From Phormidium tenue FACHB-1050 (GTDB lineage: Bacteria; Cyanobacteriota; Cyanobacteriia; Pseudanabaenales; Pseudanabaenaceae): a DNA stretch of 64,000 bases. Of this stretch, positions 55,496 through 64,000 are shown piece by piece; within the stretch, counting starts at the first letter, position 1; each line of letters begins with the position of its first letter. Below the pieces are notes generated by a model. That model did not search any database. It saw nothing but the letters and a program-made list of their open reading frames with translations, and was not told the DNA's origin. The position numbers and the translations under genes were made by a program. The stretch spans positions 29,293-93,292 of the forward strand of contig NZ_JACJQY010000019.1 of the NCBI RefSeq assembly GCF_014696925.1, read 5' to 3'.

Positions 55496-55647
55496 TATAG
55501 CTATCACCTTTGTATTTGTCTTATACCAATTCACGAAAGTGTGGCAACACTTTTGGGAATTAAAAACCAAACCCAGTAAGGGTTTTCAACGTACAAAATG
55601 GCGTAGCCATTTTGTACGTTGGTATAACAAGATTGGCGACAACTATA
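55496..55647. repeat. Family B element remnant containing an inserted C element
   Basis: Outer left TATAGCTATCACCTTTGTAT and outer right TAACAAGATTGGCGACAACTATA are B ends. The AACCC hairpin core is absent and a complete C element occupies its place (55524-55624). Confidence 0.8.
55524..55624. mobile_element. Family C element, copy 2, nested
   Basis: TACCAATTCACGAAAGTGTG...CAAAATGGCGTAGCCATTTTG...TTGGTA, 101 bp, flanked by TA on both sides (TA-TACCAA ... TTGGTA-TA), as expected for a TA target-site duplication. No ORF. Non-autonomous mobility is inferred. Confidence 0.7.
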
Positions 55648-55650
55648 TGT

Positions 55651-55750
55651 ATGAGTTCATAAAAGTATGATGACACTTTTATGAATTTGCAAATCAAATC
55701 CAGTAAAGATTACAGCGCAAAATGGCTACGCCATTTTGCGCTGTAATCAT
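55651..55750. repeat. Family C-like element, copy 3
   Basis: ATGAGTTCATAAAAGTATGATGACAC..., CAGTAAAGATT, GCGCAAAATGG-CTA-CGCCATTTTGCG-type hairpin. It shares the order of parts with 55524-55624 and lies just 3' of it, before the ArsA stop. Confidence 0.65.
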
Positions 55751-55781
55751 AAAAAAGATCGCCTAAATTTTTTACTCAGTT

Positions 55782-56963
55782 TTAGGCAGGAGTAGAGAAG
55801 CGGATTTTCAGATAATCATCTTCCATTTTTGCGCCAGAAGTTTGGAGAACAGATAGAGCTTGAGGTAATACTAAATTACGGCGATGATTGCCAATGCGGA
55901 TGTTTAGCTCGTCACCAGTCTTCGTTAACTCAATCTTCTCTTTCGGCACACCTGGTAAATACAACTCCAAACGATATTGCTTATTCTCTTCCACCACCCG
56001 CATTGTATTTTCTTTGTAATAGACCTGCGAAGGATCTTCGTTACCATAGAGAGTCTCTTTTAAGCGCTCTAAAGCCGCAATCCCACACATCTCTTCAGCA
56101 TAAAGTGGAATCTGCTTAATGGGCAGAGGATGGAAATCACGATGAATTTGTTCACAATATTGCTTCTGATTGTCCTTCCAAACCTTAAAGAATGGATCTT
56201 GCACTTCTTCAGGAATAATCCGATTAGCAATCACCATATCTGTAGCAACATTGTAGAGACTGAGATAGGAATGCGCCCTCAAGGACTCATTAATTACCAT
56301 CTTTTCAGGATTAGTTACCAGTCTGACGGTTGTGGTGGTGTTATCTGTGAGGATTTTTTCTAAAGCTTCTAATTCTTCATAGAACTCATAGGGAGCATCC
56401 ATTACTTCTTTGTTAGGCAATGAGAAACCAGTCACTCGCTTAAAAATAGGCTCAAATACAGGACTAAGAACCTGAGCCATGCCCTGTAACGGTTTATAAA
56501 ACTTCCGCATATACCAACCTGCTACTTCTGGCAGAGATAGCAGTCGGAGAGCTGTCCCCGTAGGTGCAGAGTCAATCACTAATACATCATATTCCTTTTC
56601 GTCATAGTGACGCTTCACACGCACTAAACCAAAAATCTCATCCATTCCTGGCAAGATTGCCAATTCTTCAGCCTGAACACCCTCCAGCCCTCTAGCTTGA
56701 AGAACTTCACTAATGTAGCGTTTAACCGCCCCCCAGTTACCTTCTAGCTCGCGTAAGGCATCTAACTCTGCTCCCCAAAGATTAGGGCGTACTTCCTTAG
56801 GATCATGTCCTAGCTCGACCATAAAGCTATCGGCGAGAGAGTGAGCAGGGTCAGTGCTTAGTACTAGAGTTTTATAGCCTAATTCAGCACAGCGTAAGCC
56901 TGTAGCTGCGGCGACAGACGTTTTACCAACGCCGCCTTTTCCTGTCATTAAAATGATACGCAT
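55782..56963 (-). CDS. ArsA/GET3-type ATPase with C-terminal Hsp20-like domain
   Basis: 393 aa. P-loop [15 protein letters not shown], switch region [12 protein letters not shown] and [13 protein letters not shown]-like ([16 protein letters not shown]). The tail from about 305 ([38 protein letters not shown]) is a small Hsp20/alpha-crystallin-like domain, seen in cyanobacterial ArsA homologues. No cysteine pair typical of arsenite pumps was seen, so tail-anchored protein handling or a chaperone role is more likely than arsenic export. Confidence 0.9.
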   Translation of the reverse strand: MRIILMTGKGGVGKTSVAAATGLRCAELGYKTLVLSTDPAHSLADSFMVELGHDPKEVRPNLWGAELDALRELEGNWGAVKRYISEVLQARGLEGVQAEELAILPGMDEIFGLVRVKRHYDEKEYDVLVIDSAPTGTALRLLSLPEVAGWYMRKFYKPLQGMAQVLSPVFEPIFKRVTGFSLPNKEVMDAPYEFYEELEALEKILTDNTTTTVRLVTNPEKMVINESLRAHSYLSLYNVATDMVIANRIIPEEVQDPFFKVWKDNQKQYCEQIHRDFHPLPIKQIPLYAEEMCGIAALERLKETLYGNEDPSQVYYKENTMRVVEENKQYRLELYLPGVPKEKIELTKTGDELNIRIGNHRRNLVLPQALSVLQTSGAKMEDDYLKIRFSTPA

Positions 56964-57138
56964 GGTCGATATGACTCGTCTTGTTTAAATTTTGATGAGA
57001 TTAGGCTTGACAAGGCAAAGCACTGCCAATTCTAATAAATTTTGAATAAATAGTTGACTTTGCAAATCTTTACAATTGCTTCTCATTCTAACATCGATAT
57101 CGCGATCGCCTAAAATGCTTTTGAATAGCTTTTTTAGT

Positions 57139-57254
57139 TATAGCTATAGCCACCTGTATCAGGGCAAATCAAAAACCAGATAATGTGAGGCGGCGCAAAG
57201 CGCCGCCTCACATTATCTGGTTTTTATGTCCTAACAAGAATGGCGACAGCTATA
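57139..57254. repeat. MITE-like element, family B, copy 5 (116 bp)
   Basis: TATAGCTATAGCCACCTG...GAATGGCGACAGCTATA, perfect stem AAAAACCAGATAATGTGAGG... around AAA. It lies in the 380-bp gap upstream of the Hpt gene; no other feature was seen in that gap. Confidence 0.87.
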
Positions 57255-57339
57255 ACTGGATTTTTGGATTGTATACATGGTAGTTTAGCCAGATACAAGC
57301 TAAAGTAGCCTAGTTAATCGCTGTAAGGCTTTTATCTAT

Positions 57340-57723
57340 ATGAATCAGCAACCAGACTCACCTGTTAACTTAGAACAACTTAACCAAATATCAGAAGGAG
57401 ATATAGAGTTTGAGATTGAGGTTTTACAGGTTTATGTTGAAGATATCTCACAGCGTATTGAAACAATCCGAGATGCAATTATTGGAAATGATTGGTCAAT
57501 AGTTATGGGTGAAGCACATCACCTAAAAGGTTCTAGTGCGAATGTGGGGGCTTTGCAAATCCAGACCTTGGCAGGACAACTTGAGAAACTAGATGAAAGT
57601 CAAGATCAGCAAAAAGCTCTGGAGATTATTAATGATATGTTGAGAAAAATACAAGCTGTTGAGTTATTTATTCACGAAAAATCAGCGACTTTATTGTCAG
57701 CACCGAAAAAAATTGAATCTTAG
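57340..57723 (+). CDS. Hpt-domain phosphotransfer protein
   Basis: 127 aa. The histidine box AHHLKGSSANVGALQIQTLAGQLE holds the phosphorylated His. Helical bundle from about 20 to 110. As a free-standing Hpt it would shuttle phosphate between a hybrid kinase and another receiver; the hybrid kinase at 20883 is one candidate donor, but nothing ties them by position. It stops 2 bp before the next start. Confidence 0.9.
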   Translation: MNQQPDSPVNLEQLNQISEGDIEFEIEVLQVYVEDISQRIETIRDAIIGNDWSIVMGEAHHLKGSSANVGALQIQTLAGQLEKLDESQDQQKALEIINDMLRKIQAVELFIHEKSATLLSAPKKIES

Positions 57724-57725
57724 CC

Positions 57726-58292
57726 ATGGATAATATAGTTTTAAGAACTATAAACTTTATGATCAGTAAGCAATGGCGATCGCTTGCCAATATTTTTTTA
57801 ATCTGTCTAATTTGCCTTGGGATAACCTGCACAAACTCCTTTATCCCCAAAGTTTCGGCAGCCGCTGAACCTTCATCAAGTCAGATCATGGATCGTTTTG
57901 AAAATATCAAAAACAAGATGGCAAAACTAAGATTTTGCTATAACGAGAGCTGTTTCTATCGCAATGTCACCAGCAAAGTTATCCCGCCAAATGATAAAAA
58001 TCCCCACTACATTGGCGAAATATCTGCTGCTGTAGAACGCCCATCATCCAGTCCAGATCTTGCCGATTATCATTTTGTCTATGTAGGCGATCGCTGGCAA
58101 CTAGTTAAAGGTGAAGAGTTTACCGATGTTGCTGATTACGTATTTATAGGCGATCGCTACGAAATCTACAGCGTTCATAACAGCCATACTTTGCGCGGTA
58201 ACTTGGATAAAGCTAAAGAAGAAGGTGGCATTAAGTCGGGATACTTACCGCTTTACTATGAAGTGTTAGATCATGGTCTTGAAAAAACATAG
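57726..58292 (+). CDS. Unrecognised exported protein
   Basis: 188 aa (or 177 from ATG 57759). A hydrophobic segment (IFLICLICLGITCTNSFIPKVSA) is a probable signal peptide; the mature part has two cysteines in FCYNESCFYRN and repeated HFVYVGDRWQLV / YVFIGDRYEIYSV elements, a small beta-type duplication. I do not recognise the family. It follows the Hpt gene by 2 bp, suggesting co-transcription. Confidence 0.7.
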   Translation: MDNIVLRTINFMISKQWRSLANIFLICLICLGITCTNSFIPKVSAAAEPSSSQIMDRFENIKNKMAKLRFCYNESCFYRNVTSKVIPPNDKNPHYIGEISAAVERPSSSPDLADYHFVYVGDRWQLVKGEEFTDVADYVFIGDRYEIYSVHNSHTLRGNLDKAKEEGGIKSGYLPLYYEVLDHGLEKT

Positions 58293-58318
58293 GATATCGC
58301 AAAGCGCTATCCTATGTT
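58286..58318 (+). terminator. Hairpin after the exported protein gene
   Basis: AACATAGGATATCGC-AAA-GCGCTATCCTATGTT, 15-bp arms with one mismatch, overlapping the stop region. Confidence 0.75.
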
Positions 58319-58324
58319 TAAAAC

Positions 58325-58353
58325 AAAAAAGCCTCGCAATGCGAGGCTTTTTT
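58325..58353. terminator. Terminator of the rpsM-rpsI block
   Basis: AAAAAAGCCTCGC-AAT-GCGAGGCTTTTTT with T tracts both ways, close to the rpsI stop. Confidence 0.9.
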
Positions 58354-58369
58354 TTTGTGAAGTAAATAA

Positions 58370-58783
58370 TTACCGTTTCGAGTATTGAGGAGCCTTACGA
58401 GCTTTCTTGAGTCCGTATTTTTTGCGTTCCTTACAACGGGGATCGCGAGTCATGTAGCCTTCAACTTTGAGAGGCTTACGGTTTTCTGGAGCAAGTTCAC
58501 ATAAAGCACGAGCAACACCCAAGCGAATTGCATCAGCTTGACCAGTGACACCGCCACCATGAGCATTGACCAAAACATCGTACTCGTTTTCCAAGCCTAA
58601 GGTTTCCAGAGGAGCCTTTACACCTGAGATGTAGCTTGGGTTAAACTGCAAATACAGATCACCTGGTTTGCCATTGATCACGATTTTACCTTCACCTGGG
58701 ACGAGGCGTACACGGGCGATCGCTCTTTTACGACGACCAGTTCCCCAGTAAACAGCACGATTAGAACGTTCAGTATCTGACAT
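58370..58783 (-). CDS. rpsI: 30S ribosomal protein S9
   Basis: 137 aa. [21 protein letters not shown] and the C-terminal tail [16 protein letters not shown], which reaches the P-site, identify S9. Last gene of the block, 12 bp after rplM. Confidence 0.99.
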   Translation of the reverse strand: MSDTERSNRAVYWGTGRRKRAIARVRLVPGEGKIVINGKPGDLYLQFNPSYISGVKAPLETLGLENEYDVLVNAHGGGVTGQADAIRLGVARALCELAPENRKPLKVEGYMTRDPRCKERKKYGLKKARKAPQYSKR

Positions 58784-58795
58784 CTGTAATTTCTC

Positions 58796-59263
58796 CTACT
58801 TCAGCGATGGAATGGTGTTAATGACCAAGGTTTCAGGCTGTTGAGCCTCATGGGGATGGCTAGCACCCTTATAAACCTTGAGCTTGGTGAAAAGCTGACG
58901 ACCGAGGGTATTCTTCGGCAACATACCCTTAATCGCATGTTCGAGGACACGTTCAGGAACACGAGCGATTACTTTATCGAAAGTCTCTTCCTTCATCCCA
59001 CCTGGACGACCAGAATGTCTTCTGTATAGCTTTTGGGTGGATTTCTTGCCAGTTACAGCAATTTTTTCGGCGTTGATCACTACGACGAAATCGCCAGTAT
59101 CTAAATGGGGCGTATAGATGGGCTTATTTTTACCGCGTAGGATTACCGCGATCGCGCTAGCAAGTCTTCCTAGGCGCTGACCTTCCGCATCAATGACATA
59201 CCATTTGCGATCAGGATCTTTTGGTAAGTAGCTTTTATTGGGAGTAAGTGTAGTTGTAGTCAT
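58796..59263 (-). CDS. rplM: 50S ribosomal protein L13
   Basis: 155 aa. [29 protein letters not shown] and [24 protein letters not shown] are L13 signatures. Precedes rpsI as in most bacteria. Confidence 0.99.
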   Translation of the reverse strand: MTTTTLTPNKSYLPKDPDRKWYVIDAEGQRLGRLASAIAVILRGKNKPIYTPHLDTGDFVVVINAEKIAVTGKKSTQKLYRRHSGRPGGMKEETFDKVIARVPERVLEHAIKGMLPKNTLGRQLFTKLKVYKGASHPHEAQQPETLVINTIPSLK

Positions 59264-59368
59264 TAGTTTCTCTACAAACGAGATTTATCTATGATATTTA
59301 TCTGGAAAATATATTTGAGAAATATATTTATCAAACTTTTGAGTTTGGGACAGGTTAGCTTTTAAACT

Positions 59369-60208
59369 TCAAACCAAGTTAAGTACATGGCTGTCATTTA
59401 AACCTAGTGTTTGCTTGCGCGATGCGAACTCTGCAAAGGGATGATCGGCATAACCGATCGCCAATAGGCACAATCCTTGTGGGGGAGCAGCATACTTCAC
59501 TTCAATACGACGTTTTTCTTGCCAAATGCTAGTAAAGGCTTCGACACTCAGACGCGAACGCCCCACATCGACTAATTGCCCTACCAACAGGCGAATCATG
59601 CCGTACAAAAAGCCACTTGCTTGGACTTCCACATGGACAAAATCACCATCTCGCCAACATAGTGCTTCTTGAAGCTCAAGGCGACTATGGGGACGGCTTG
59701 AACCTGCTCTCTGAAATGCTGCCATGTCTTGCTCACCTAACATCGGCTGCAAGGCTTGATGGATCAGCTTTTCATCAAGGCGATCGTGGTAATAGTGCCA
59801 GCTAAACGGCTTTACAAACAAATTCGGAATGGCTGCGGTGTAAATCGTGTAACGATAACGCCGCCATGTCGCCGAAAATCTTGCGTGCCAGTCGTCAGCT
59901 ACTTCCGCAGATCCACAGATTAAGATCCCTTCAGGCAAATAACTATTAAGTACCTTTGCCCAACGTTGGGGAGGGATCACGCTAGACGTATCAAAATGCG
60001 CTACTTGAGCCGCAGCATGAACTCCTGTATCAGTCCTACCTGCACTATGCAAAACGGTTGGTTTTCCACAAATCTTAGCGATCGCTTCTTCAATCGTTTG
60101 CTGCACACTGGGATGATTTGGCTGTCTTTGCCACCCGTAGAAGTATGTACCTAGATATTGAATAACTAAAGCAATACGATGGGGAGACTCAGAATCAGCA
60201 GAGAACAT
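59369..60208 (-). CDS. truA: tRNA pseudouridine(38-40) synthase TruA
   Basis: 279 aa. Catalytic aspartate in SAGRTDTGVHAAAQVAHFD; RRYRYTIYT and FLYGMIRLLVGQLVDVGRSR are also typical. Makes pseudouridine at tRNA positions 38-40. Inserted between rplQ and rplM, the usual cyanobacterial order. Confidence 0.98.
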   Translation of the reverse strand: MFSADSESPHRIALVIQYLGTYFYGWQRQPNHPSVQQTIEEAIAKICGKPTVLHSAGRTDTGVHAAAQVAHFDTSSVIPPQRWAKVLNSYLPEGILICGSAEVADDWHARFSATWRRYRYTIYTAAIPNLFVKPFSWHYYHDRLDEKLIHQALQPMLGEQDMAAFQRAGSSRPHSRLELQEALCWRDGDFVHVEVQASGFLYGMIRLLVGQLVDVGRSRLSVEAFTSIWQEKRRIEVKYAAPPQGLCLLAIGYADHPFAEFASRKQTLGLNDSHVLNLV

Positions 60209-60226
60209 CTTGAGGCATCTTAATGT

Positions 60227-60661
60227 TTACACAAGTTGCAAGATCGCCATTTCGGCATTGTCGCCGCGACGGCTAACTGTGCGAACGATACGGGTATAAC
60301 CACCGTTACGCTCAGCATAGCGATCCTTAGCTTGGGTGAACAATAGGTCAACCAAGGTAGTTACACGCTCTTCTTCAGGTAATTGTTCTTGTTTGGTCTT
60401 AGTCTGAGGACGATCGCTTACGGGTTCGCCATCTTTGACCGAAATATCATATAAGTAGGAGATCGCTTGACGACGAGCGTGCAGAGAACCATCTTTAGCA
60501 AGAGTAATCATGTGATCAACGCTGCTACGAACGGCATCAGCCTTAGCTCTGGTGGTCTTAATTTCGCCTCTGAGGATTAGCTCAGTGGTCAAAGCCCGTA
60601 GGAGAGCTTTGCGCTGATCGGCAGCCTTATTAAGCTGGGGGGTTTTACAACGGTGACGCAT
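60227..60661 (-). CDS. rplQ: 50S ribosomal protein L17
   Basis: 144 aa: [29 protein letters not shown] and [25 protein letters not shown]. There is a [21 protein letters not shown]-like insertion in the middle; otherwise ordinary. Confidence 0.98.
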   Translation of the reverse strand: MRHRCKTPQLNKAADQRKALLRALTTELILRGEIKTTRAKADAVRSSVDHMITLAKDGSLHARRQAISYLYDISVKDGEPVSDRPQTKTKQEQLPEEERVTTLVDLLFTQAKDRYAERNGGYTRIVRTVSRRGDNAEMAILQLV

Positions 60662-60720
60662 AGGTGTGTACTAGATGGATATGAAACCAAACTCTTTAGA
60701 GATAAAGAGATTTTGCTTTT

Positions 60721-61674
60721 TTACAGAACTTTAGAAGCTTTGGACTCAGTTAAGGTCAAGCCAAGATGCTGTTTAAGTGCATCCATAACTTCCTCAGCCG
60801 ACTTTTGACCAAAGTTTTTGATTTCCAGTAAATCGTCTTGGGTGTATTCCAACAAATCCGCAACAGTGTTAATCTGAGCGCGTTTGAGACAGTTATAAGC
60901 TCTAACAGATAGTTGCAATTCTTCAATGTGAATTTGCTTAGTCTCGTCTTGCTCATCACGTTCTTGAGGCAACGAAGGCGCAAGGGTGATTTCTTGCAAG
61001 GGCGAGAACAAGTTCACTAACACGCTAGCGGCTTGGCTAAGTGCTTCTTGAGGTGTAATGCTGCCATTTGTCCAAATATCGATTAGCAGACTCTCCTTAT
61101 TGATCGCATCACCGATCCGAGCGTCCTTAATCTCATACTTGACCTTACGCACAGGCATAAACACAGCATCAATCTTGAGTGTATCAATCGGAGAACTGTG
61201 ATCTTCCTTAGAGCGGTCTACCGAGCGATAGCCTTTACCACGTTCGATTGTGAGTTCCATCTCCAAAGTTGCACCCTCACTGAGAGTTGCAATGTATTGG
61301 TTAGGATTGACAATCTCGATGTCCGATGGCAAAGAATGGAAACTGGTAGCCGTGACTAATTTTGGACCGCGCTCTACCAAACGAATGATCTGCGGTGCTG
61401 AGCTATAAGACTTCAGCACTAGTTCTTTCAAGTTGAGCATCAAATCCAAAACGTCTTCCCGCACGCCTGGAATCGTCGCAAACTCATGGTTGACACCAGC
61501 AATGCGAACAGCAGTGACGGCCGCACCCTCAAGATTGGAGAGCAATACCCGTCTGAGCGCATTTCCAATGGTAATGCCTTGCCCCCGATCTAGTGGTTCC
61601 AGTACGAATTGGCTGTACTGGCTATTGTCTTTTTCTGTGTGGGATGCAACGCACTCAACCTGAAACTGTGCCAT
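60721..61674 (-). CDS. rpoA: RNA polymerase alpha subunit
   Basis: 317 aa. N-terminal domain with QGITIGNALRRVLLSNLEGAAVTAV and a C-terminal domain, IEELQLSVRAYNCLKRAQINTVADLL...FGQKSAEEVMDAL, which contacts UP elements and regulators. Standard cyanobacterial length. Confidence 0.99.
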   Translation of the reverse strand: MAQFQVECVASHTEKDNSQYSQFVLEPLDRGQGITIGNALRRVLLSNLEGAAVTAVRIAGVNHEFATIPGVREDVLDLMLNLKELVLKSYSSAPQIIRLVERGPKLVTATSFHSLPSDIEIVNPNQYIATLSEGATLEMELTIERGKGYRSVDRSKEDHSSPIDTLKIDAVFMPVRKVKYEIKDARIGDAINKESLLIDIWTNGSITPQEALSQAASVLVNLFSPLQEITLAPSLPQERDEQDETKQIHIEELQLSVRAYNCLKRAQINTVADLLEYTQDDLLEIKNFGQKSAEEVMDALKQHLGLTLTESKASKVL

Positions 61675-61737
61675 ATTTGTACCGACTTAGTCTGCAAGAG
61701 TAAACGAAAATCAAAGGGAGAAATTAGAGGATTGGGG

Positions 61738-61805
61738 AATTACGAATTACGAGTTACGAATTATGAGCTTAGTTTCTAATTCGTAATTTCTAATTCGTAA
61801 TTAAT
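61738..61805. repeat. ATTACGAATTA-type inverted repeat between rpsK and rpoA
   Basis: AATTACGAATTACGAGTTAC... pairs with ...TAATTCGTAATTTCTAATTCGTAATT. AT-rich direct and inverted copies, probably an mRNA stem between rpsK and rpoA coding sequences that could set their relative expression. Confidence 0.75.
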
Positions 61806-62200
61806 TACACACGTCTGCGCTTTGGAGGACGACAGCCATTGTGGGGGATTGGGGTAATGTCACGAATAAGGGTGATCTCTAGTCCAGCAGCTTGTAATGC
61901 TCTCACTGCGGTTTCGCGACCTGATCCAGGACCTGTGACCATTACTTCAACCTGACGCATTCCTTGTTCCATCGCTCTTCTAGCCGCCGATTCGGCAGCA
62001 GTTTGGGCTGCAAATGGAGTGCCCTTCTTCGCGCCCTTAAAGCCACTAGCACCAGCCGAAGACCATGAGATCACATCTCCAACAGTGTCTGCGATCGTGA
62101 CGATAGTGTTGTTAAAAGTAGACTGGATGTAAGCGACTCCATTAGGGACATTGCGCTTATTCTTACGTGCGCCAGTTCTACGAGTTGTTTGACGAGCCAT
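61805..62200 (-). CDS. rpsK: 30S ribosomal protein S11
   Basis: 131 aa. [36 protein letters not shown] and the C-terminal [13 protein letters not shown] identify S11. 20 bp after rpsM. Confidence 0.99.
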   Translation of the reverse strand: MARQTTRRTGARKNKRNVPNGVAYIQSTFNNTIVTIADTVGDVISWSSAGASGFKGAKKGTPFAAQTAAESAARRAMEQGMRQVEVMVTGPGSGRETAVRALQAAGLEITLIRDITPIPHNGCRPPKRRRV

Positions 62201-62220
62201 TGTTTCGTATTAATCCTTAC

Positions 62221-62604
62221 TTACTTCTTACCTGGAGCCTTCTTCTTACCTGCGACAGTACGACGACCGCCACGGCGAGTACGCGCATTGGTGCGAGTAC
62301 GTTGTCCACGGACAGGAAGCCCCATACGATGTCTACGACCTCGGTAGCAACCGATGTCTACTAGGCGTTTGATGCTTAAACCTTCGAGACGACGCAGATC
62401 GCCTTCTACTTGAAAGTTGGATTCTACCTCTTGGCGTAAAGTTGTTACTTCAGGATCAGTAAGTTCTTTAACCCTTGTGTCAGGGTTTATTTTGGTAGCT
62501 GCTAAGATTTTTTTGGCGCTAGTTAGACCGATTCCGTATATGTACGTTAGTCCTATTTCGATGCGCTTGTCACGCGGAAGGTCAACTCCTGCAATGCGAG
62601 CCAC
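62221..62604 (-). CDS. rpsM: 30S ribosomal protein S13
   Basis: 127 aa. [26 protein letters not shown] and [23 protein letters not shown] identify S13. First ribosomal gene of this block; rpmJ and infA, normally just upstream, are not present in the following 300 bp. Confidence 0.99.
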   Translation of the reverse strand: MARIAGVDLPRDKRIEIGLTYIYGIGLTSAKKILAATKINPDTRVKELTDPEVTTLRQEVESNFQVEGDLRRLEGLSIKRLVDIGCYRGRRHRMGLPVRGQRTRTNARTRRGGRRTVAGKKKAPGKK

Positions 62605-62640
62605 TATAAGTCTCCCAATTTGTTGTCAGTTTTCAATTTT

Positions 62641-62793
62641 ATGGTTGCCCTAAAAGTACTTATTGACAAACCTTTTCAGGTATTTCATGAGCAAATTTCG
62701 GGACGGATGGCTGTACAACACTATCTTCGTGAGAGCGTGCGTTCTATGCAGTGGGTTAGCTACAATCGACAGAAGCAAATTACGAAGACGTAA
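62641..62793 (+). CDS. Possible small ORF (50 aa) divergent from rpsM
   Basis: MVALKVLIDKPFQVFHEQIS..., then MQWVSYNRQKQITKT, below the track cutoff. Composition is protein-like but there is no clear ribosome binding site or family match, and a minus-strand ORF overlaps it. It may be the degraded end of another gene. Confidence 0.25.
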   Translation: MVALKVLIDKPFQVFHEQISGRMAVQHYLRESVRSMQWVSYNRQKQITKT

Positions 62794-62863
62794 TATTTTA
62801 CAGCGAACTCTATAATATATTGACAATGGCAACTTCTGTCAATATTTTTGCAATTAATCTGTG

Positions 62864-62912
62864 TTTTAAGATTAAAGATGTGGGGCATAGCCCCACATCT
62901 TTAATCTTAAAA
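62864..62912. terminator. Perfect 23-bp hairpin at the 3' end of the NYN gene
   Basis: TTTTAAGATTAAAGATGTGG... around ATA (GGGGC-ATA-GCCCC), ending 2 bp before the NYN stop. Works for the minus-strand gene; T tracts on both sides. The 310-bp region between it and rpsM should hold the promoter of the ribosomal block. Confidence 0.88.
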
Positions 62913-62914
62913 GC

Positions 62915-63571
62915 CTAAATATCACGATCATTGTCTATGGATGCAACTCCAGAGATCGGACGATAAGTATAGCTCGCAATCGATGGTGCAGTGTTGGGTA
63001 AATTACTTTGCAAATTACTGGACGATTGAGGTCGCGATATTTTCATAATATCTTCTTTGATCGCTTCGAGATCGACGTAGCGATCGGCAACATTAATCAG
63101 ATGATCGCTGGTCATTGATCTCAAACTGACCACTTCAACACGTACACCGCGATAACTTGCGGCATCAACTGCGTAGGCGAGATCCCCATCGCCACTCACT
63201 AATACGGCTGTATCATAGGAACCAATTAGCGCCATCATGTCTACAGCAATTTCGACATCAAGGTTAGCTTTCTTGGAACCGTCGGGTAGTTGTACTAGCT
63301 CTTTAGAAATAACTCGATAGCCATTGCGACGCATCCACAACAGAAATCCCTGTTGCTTTTCATTGGTGCGATCAACTCCTGTATAGAAGAATGCGCGTAG
63401 TAAACGCGAACCATCCGTAAGGCAGAGGAGCAATTTGGTGTAGTCGATTTCAATTCCCAATTGCAGGGCGGCATAGAAAAGATTAGAGCCATCAATGAAG
63501 ATGGCGACTCGCCCTCGATTTTCTAAAATTTGGTCTGGTTTAAAACCAGAATCTTGCTCAAAAGGTAACAT
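62915..63571 (-). CDS. NYN-domain protein (LabA/DUF88 family)
   Basis: 219 aa from ATG 63571 (MLPFEQDSGF); the track start at 63631 adds 20 residues. GRVAIFIDGSNLFYAALQLGIEIDY, DVEIAVDMMALIG, VLVSGDGDLAYAVDAASYRGVRVEVVSL are NYN PIN-like nuclease motifs with conserved acidic residues. In Synechococcus LabA affects circadian output (KaiC feedback). An RNase activity is inferred from the fold. The C-terminal 30 residues are a Ser/Pro-rich tail. Confidence 0.9.
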   Translation of the reverse strand: MLPFEQDSGFKPDQILENRGRVAIFIDGSNLFYAALQLGIEIDYTKLLLCLTDGSRLLRAFFYTGVDRTNEKQQGFLLWMRRNGYRVISKELVQLPDGSKKANLDVEIAVDMMALIGSYDTAVLVSGDGDLAYAVDAASYRGVRVEVVSLRSMTSDHLINVADRYVDLEAIKEDIMKISRPQSSSNLQSNLPNTAPSIASYTYRPISGVASIDNDRDI

Positions 63572-64000
63572 ATTTTTGCCTATAGAACGCTTGTTATCTA
63601 GTGCTGCGGGATGAAGCTTTGGTATTAGCATTGATACTTAAAACCGTCCTAAGTGTTTACCTAATTCAGAAGAACCTCTTAAAATTTTTTAATAAACTCA
63701 CACATAGCTGATTTAAAGCTAGTATCGGACGTTAAAAGTAGCTTTCAATAAAGAAACTTGCTTTATCCCAAGACTTTTTGAGAATTATTAGGAGAATTTA
63801 ATAGTAAGTAATCCAAAGTTAGTCAAGATAAATCTAAAATAAACTTGGAACTATAAACGATTTTTTTATAAATAGGATACAAAAACAATAAATTTATTTG
63901 TAATTGCTCAACCTATAGCAAACAATGATTTGAGAGGATTCAAAGCGATAAGAATGGACTCAAAAGCGGAAAAGCCTTTTCTTTTTCCAGTATTGACAAT
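63572..64000. other. Right-edge AT-rich stretch upstream of the NYN gene
   Basis: About 430 bp, AT-rich. I see no gene, RNA or hairpin element here; it presumably holds the NYN promoter and the start of the neighbouring region. Confidence 0.5.

Noticed and set aside
62650-62832. Minus-strand 60-aa ORF before rpsM, tested as rpmJ
   Set aside because: Lacks the L36 cysteines and MKVRASVKK start; not L36.

Overview
The window reads as chromosomal DNA of a cyanobacterium. Evidence: very frequent HIP1-type GCGATCGC octamers, plus photosynthesis and cyanobacteria-specific genes (BtpA, NdhB, PsbX, Ycf66, CCB2/CCB4-like cofactor assembly protein, DUF4330, fused VKOR-thioredoxin, NrtC with its NrtA-like tail). 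A filamentous Pseudanabaena-like lineage is my guess from overall style; that is inference. Coding density is ordinary, but the gaps between genes are full of small palindromic repeats.

Layout. 1-6.2 kb: LpxB-like glycosyltransferase (runs off the left edge), btpA, VKOR-Trx, a solute-binding protein, rpmI-rplT and lpxB. 6.5-8.9 kb: a small defence/toxin-antitoxin patch (DUF5615/DUF433, VapBC-like pair bracketed by a duplicated antitoxin 5' end, HEPN-type Abi protein). 9-19 kb: ndhB, then a nitrate transport cluster nrtA-[porin]-nrtB-nrtC-nrtD followed by a DUF6671 gene. 19-20.6 kb: scar region with a DUF29 gene, a broken HEPN-like gene and a second in-frame copy of the DUF6671 3' end. 20.8-35 kb: hybrid histidine kinase, DUF790, CCB, DUF2059, DUF4330, two Ser/Thr kinases, dut, glcE-like, ycf66-psbX, PsiE-like. 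35-50 kb: CmpR/NdhR-type LysR regulator, tRNA-Cys, HlyC/CorC protein, malQ, Uma2 relic, AAA/DUF4143 ATPase, ffh, asparaginase, flavin oxidoreductase, NucS-like nuclease, purA, rplY, Crp-family regulator, phosphoesterase. 50-64 kb: mutS, tandem ComFB protein, ArsA-type ATPase, Hpt protein, then the ribosomal block rpsM-rpsK-rpoA-rplQ-truA-rplM-rpsI on the minus strand, headed by a LabA-like NYN gene.

The most striking theme is structural. Intergenic gaps carry perfect or near-perfect hairpins with arms of roughly 12-29 bp, and nearly all have the same apex: GC-NNN-GC, a three-base loop closed by C-G. Several sit inside short mobile-looking elements with TATAGC... terminal inverted repeats (families A and B here, about 116 bp), where stem sequences differ between copies but stay complementary. 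Others (families C, D, E) recur as approximately 100 bp dispersed units, and one locus shows a C element nested in a B element with a TA flank on both sides. These hairpins double as 3' ends of genes, often overlapping stop codons.

No CRISPR array, no intact transposase and no prophage were seen. All functional calls are from motif reading without database searches.
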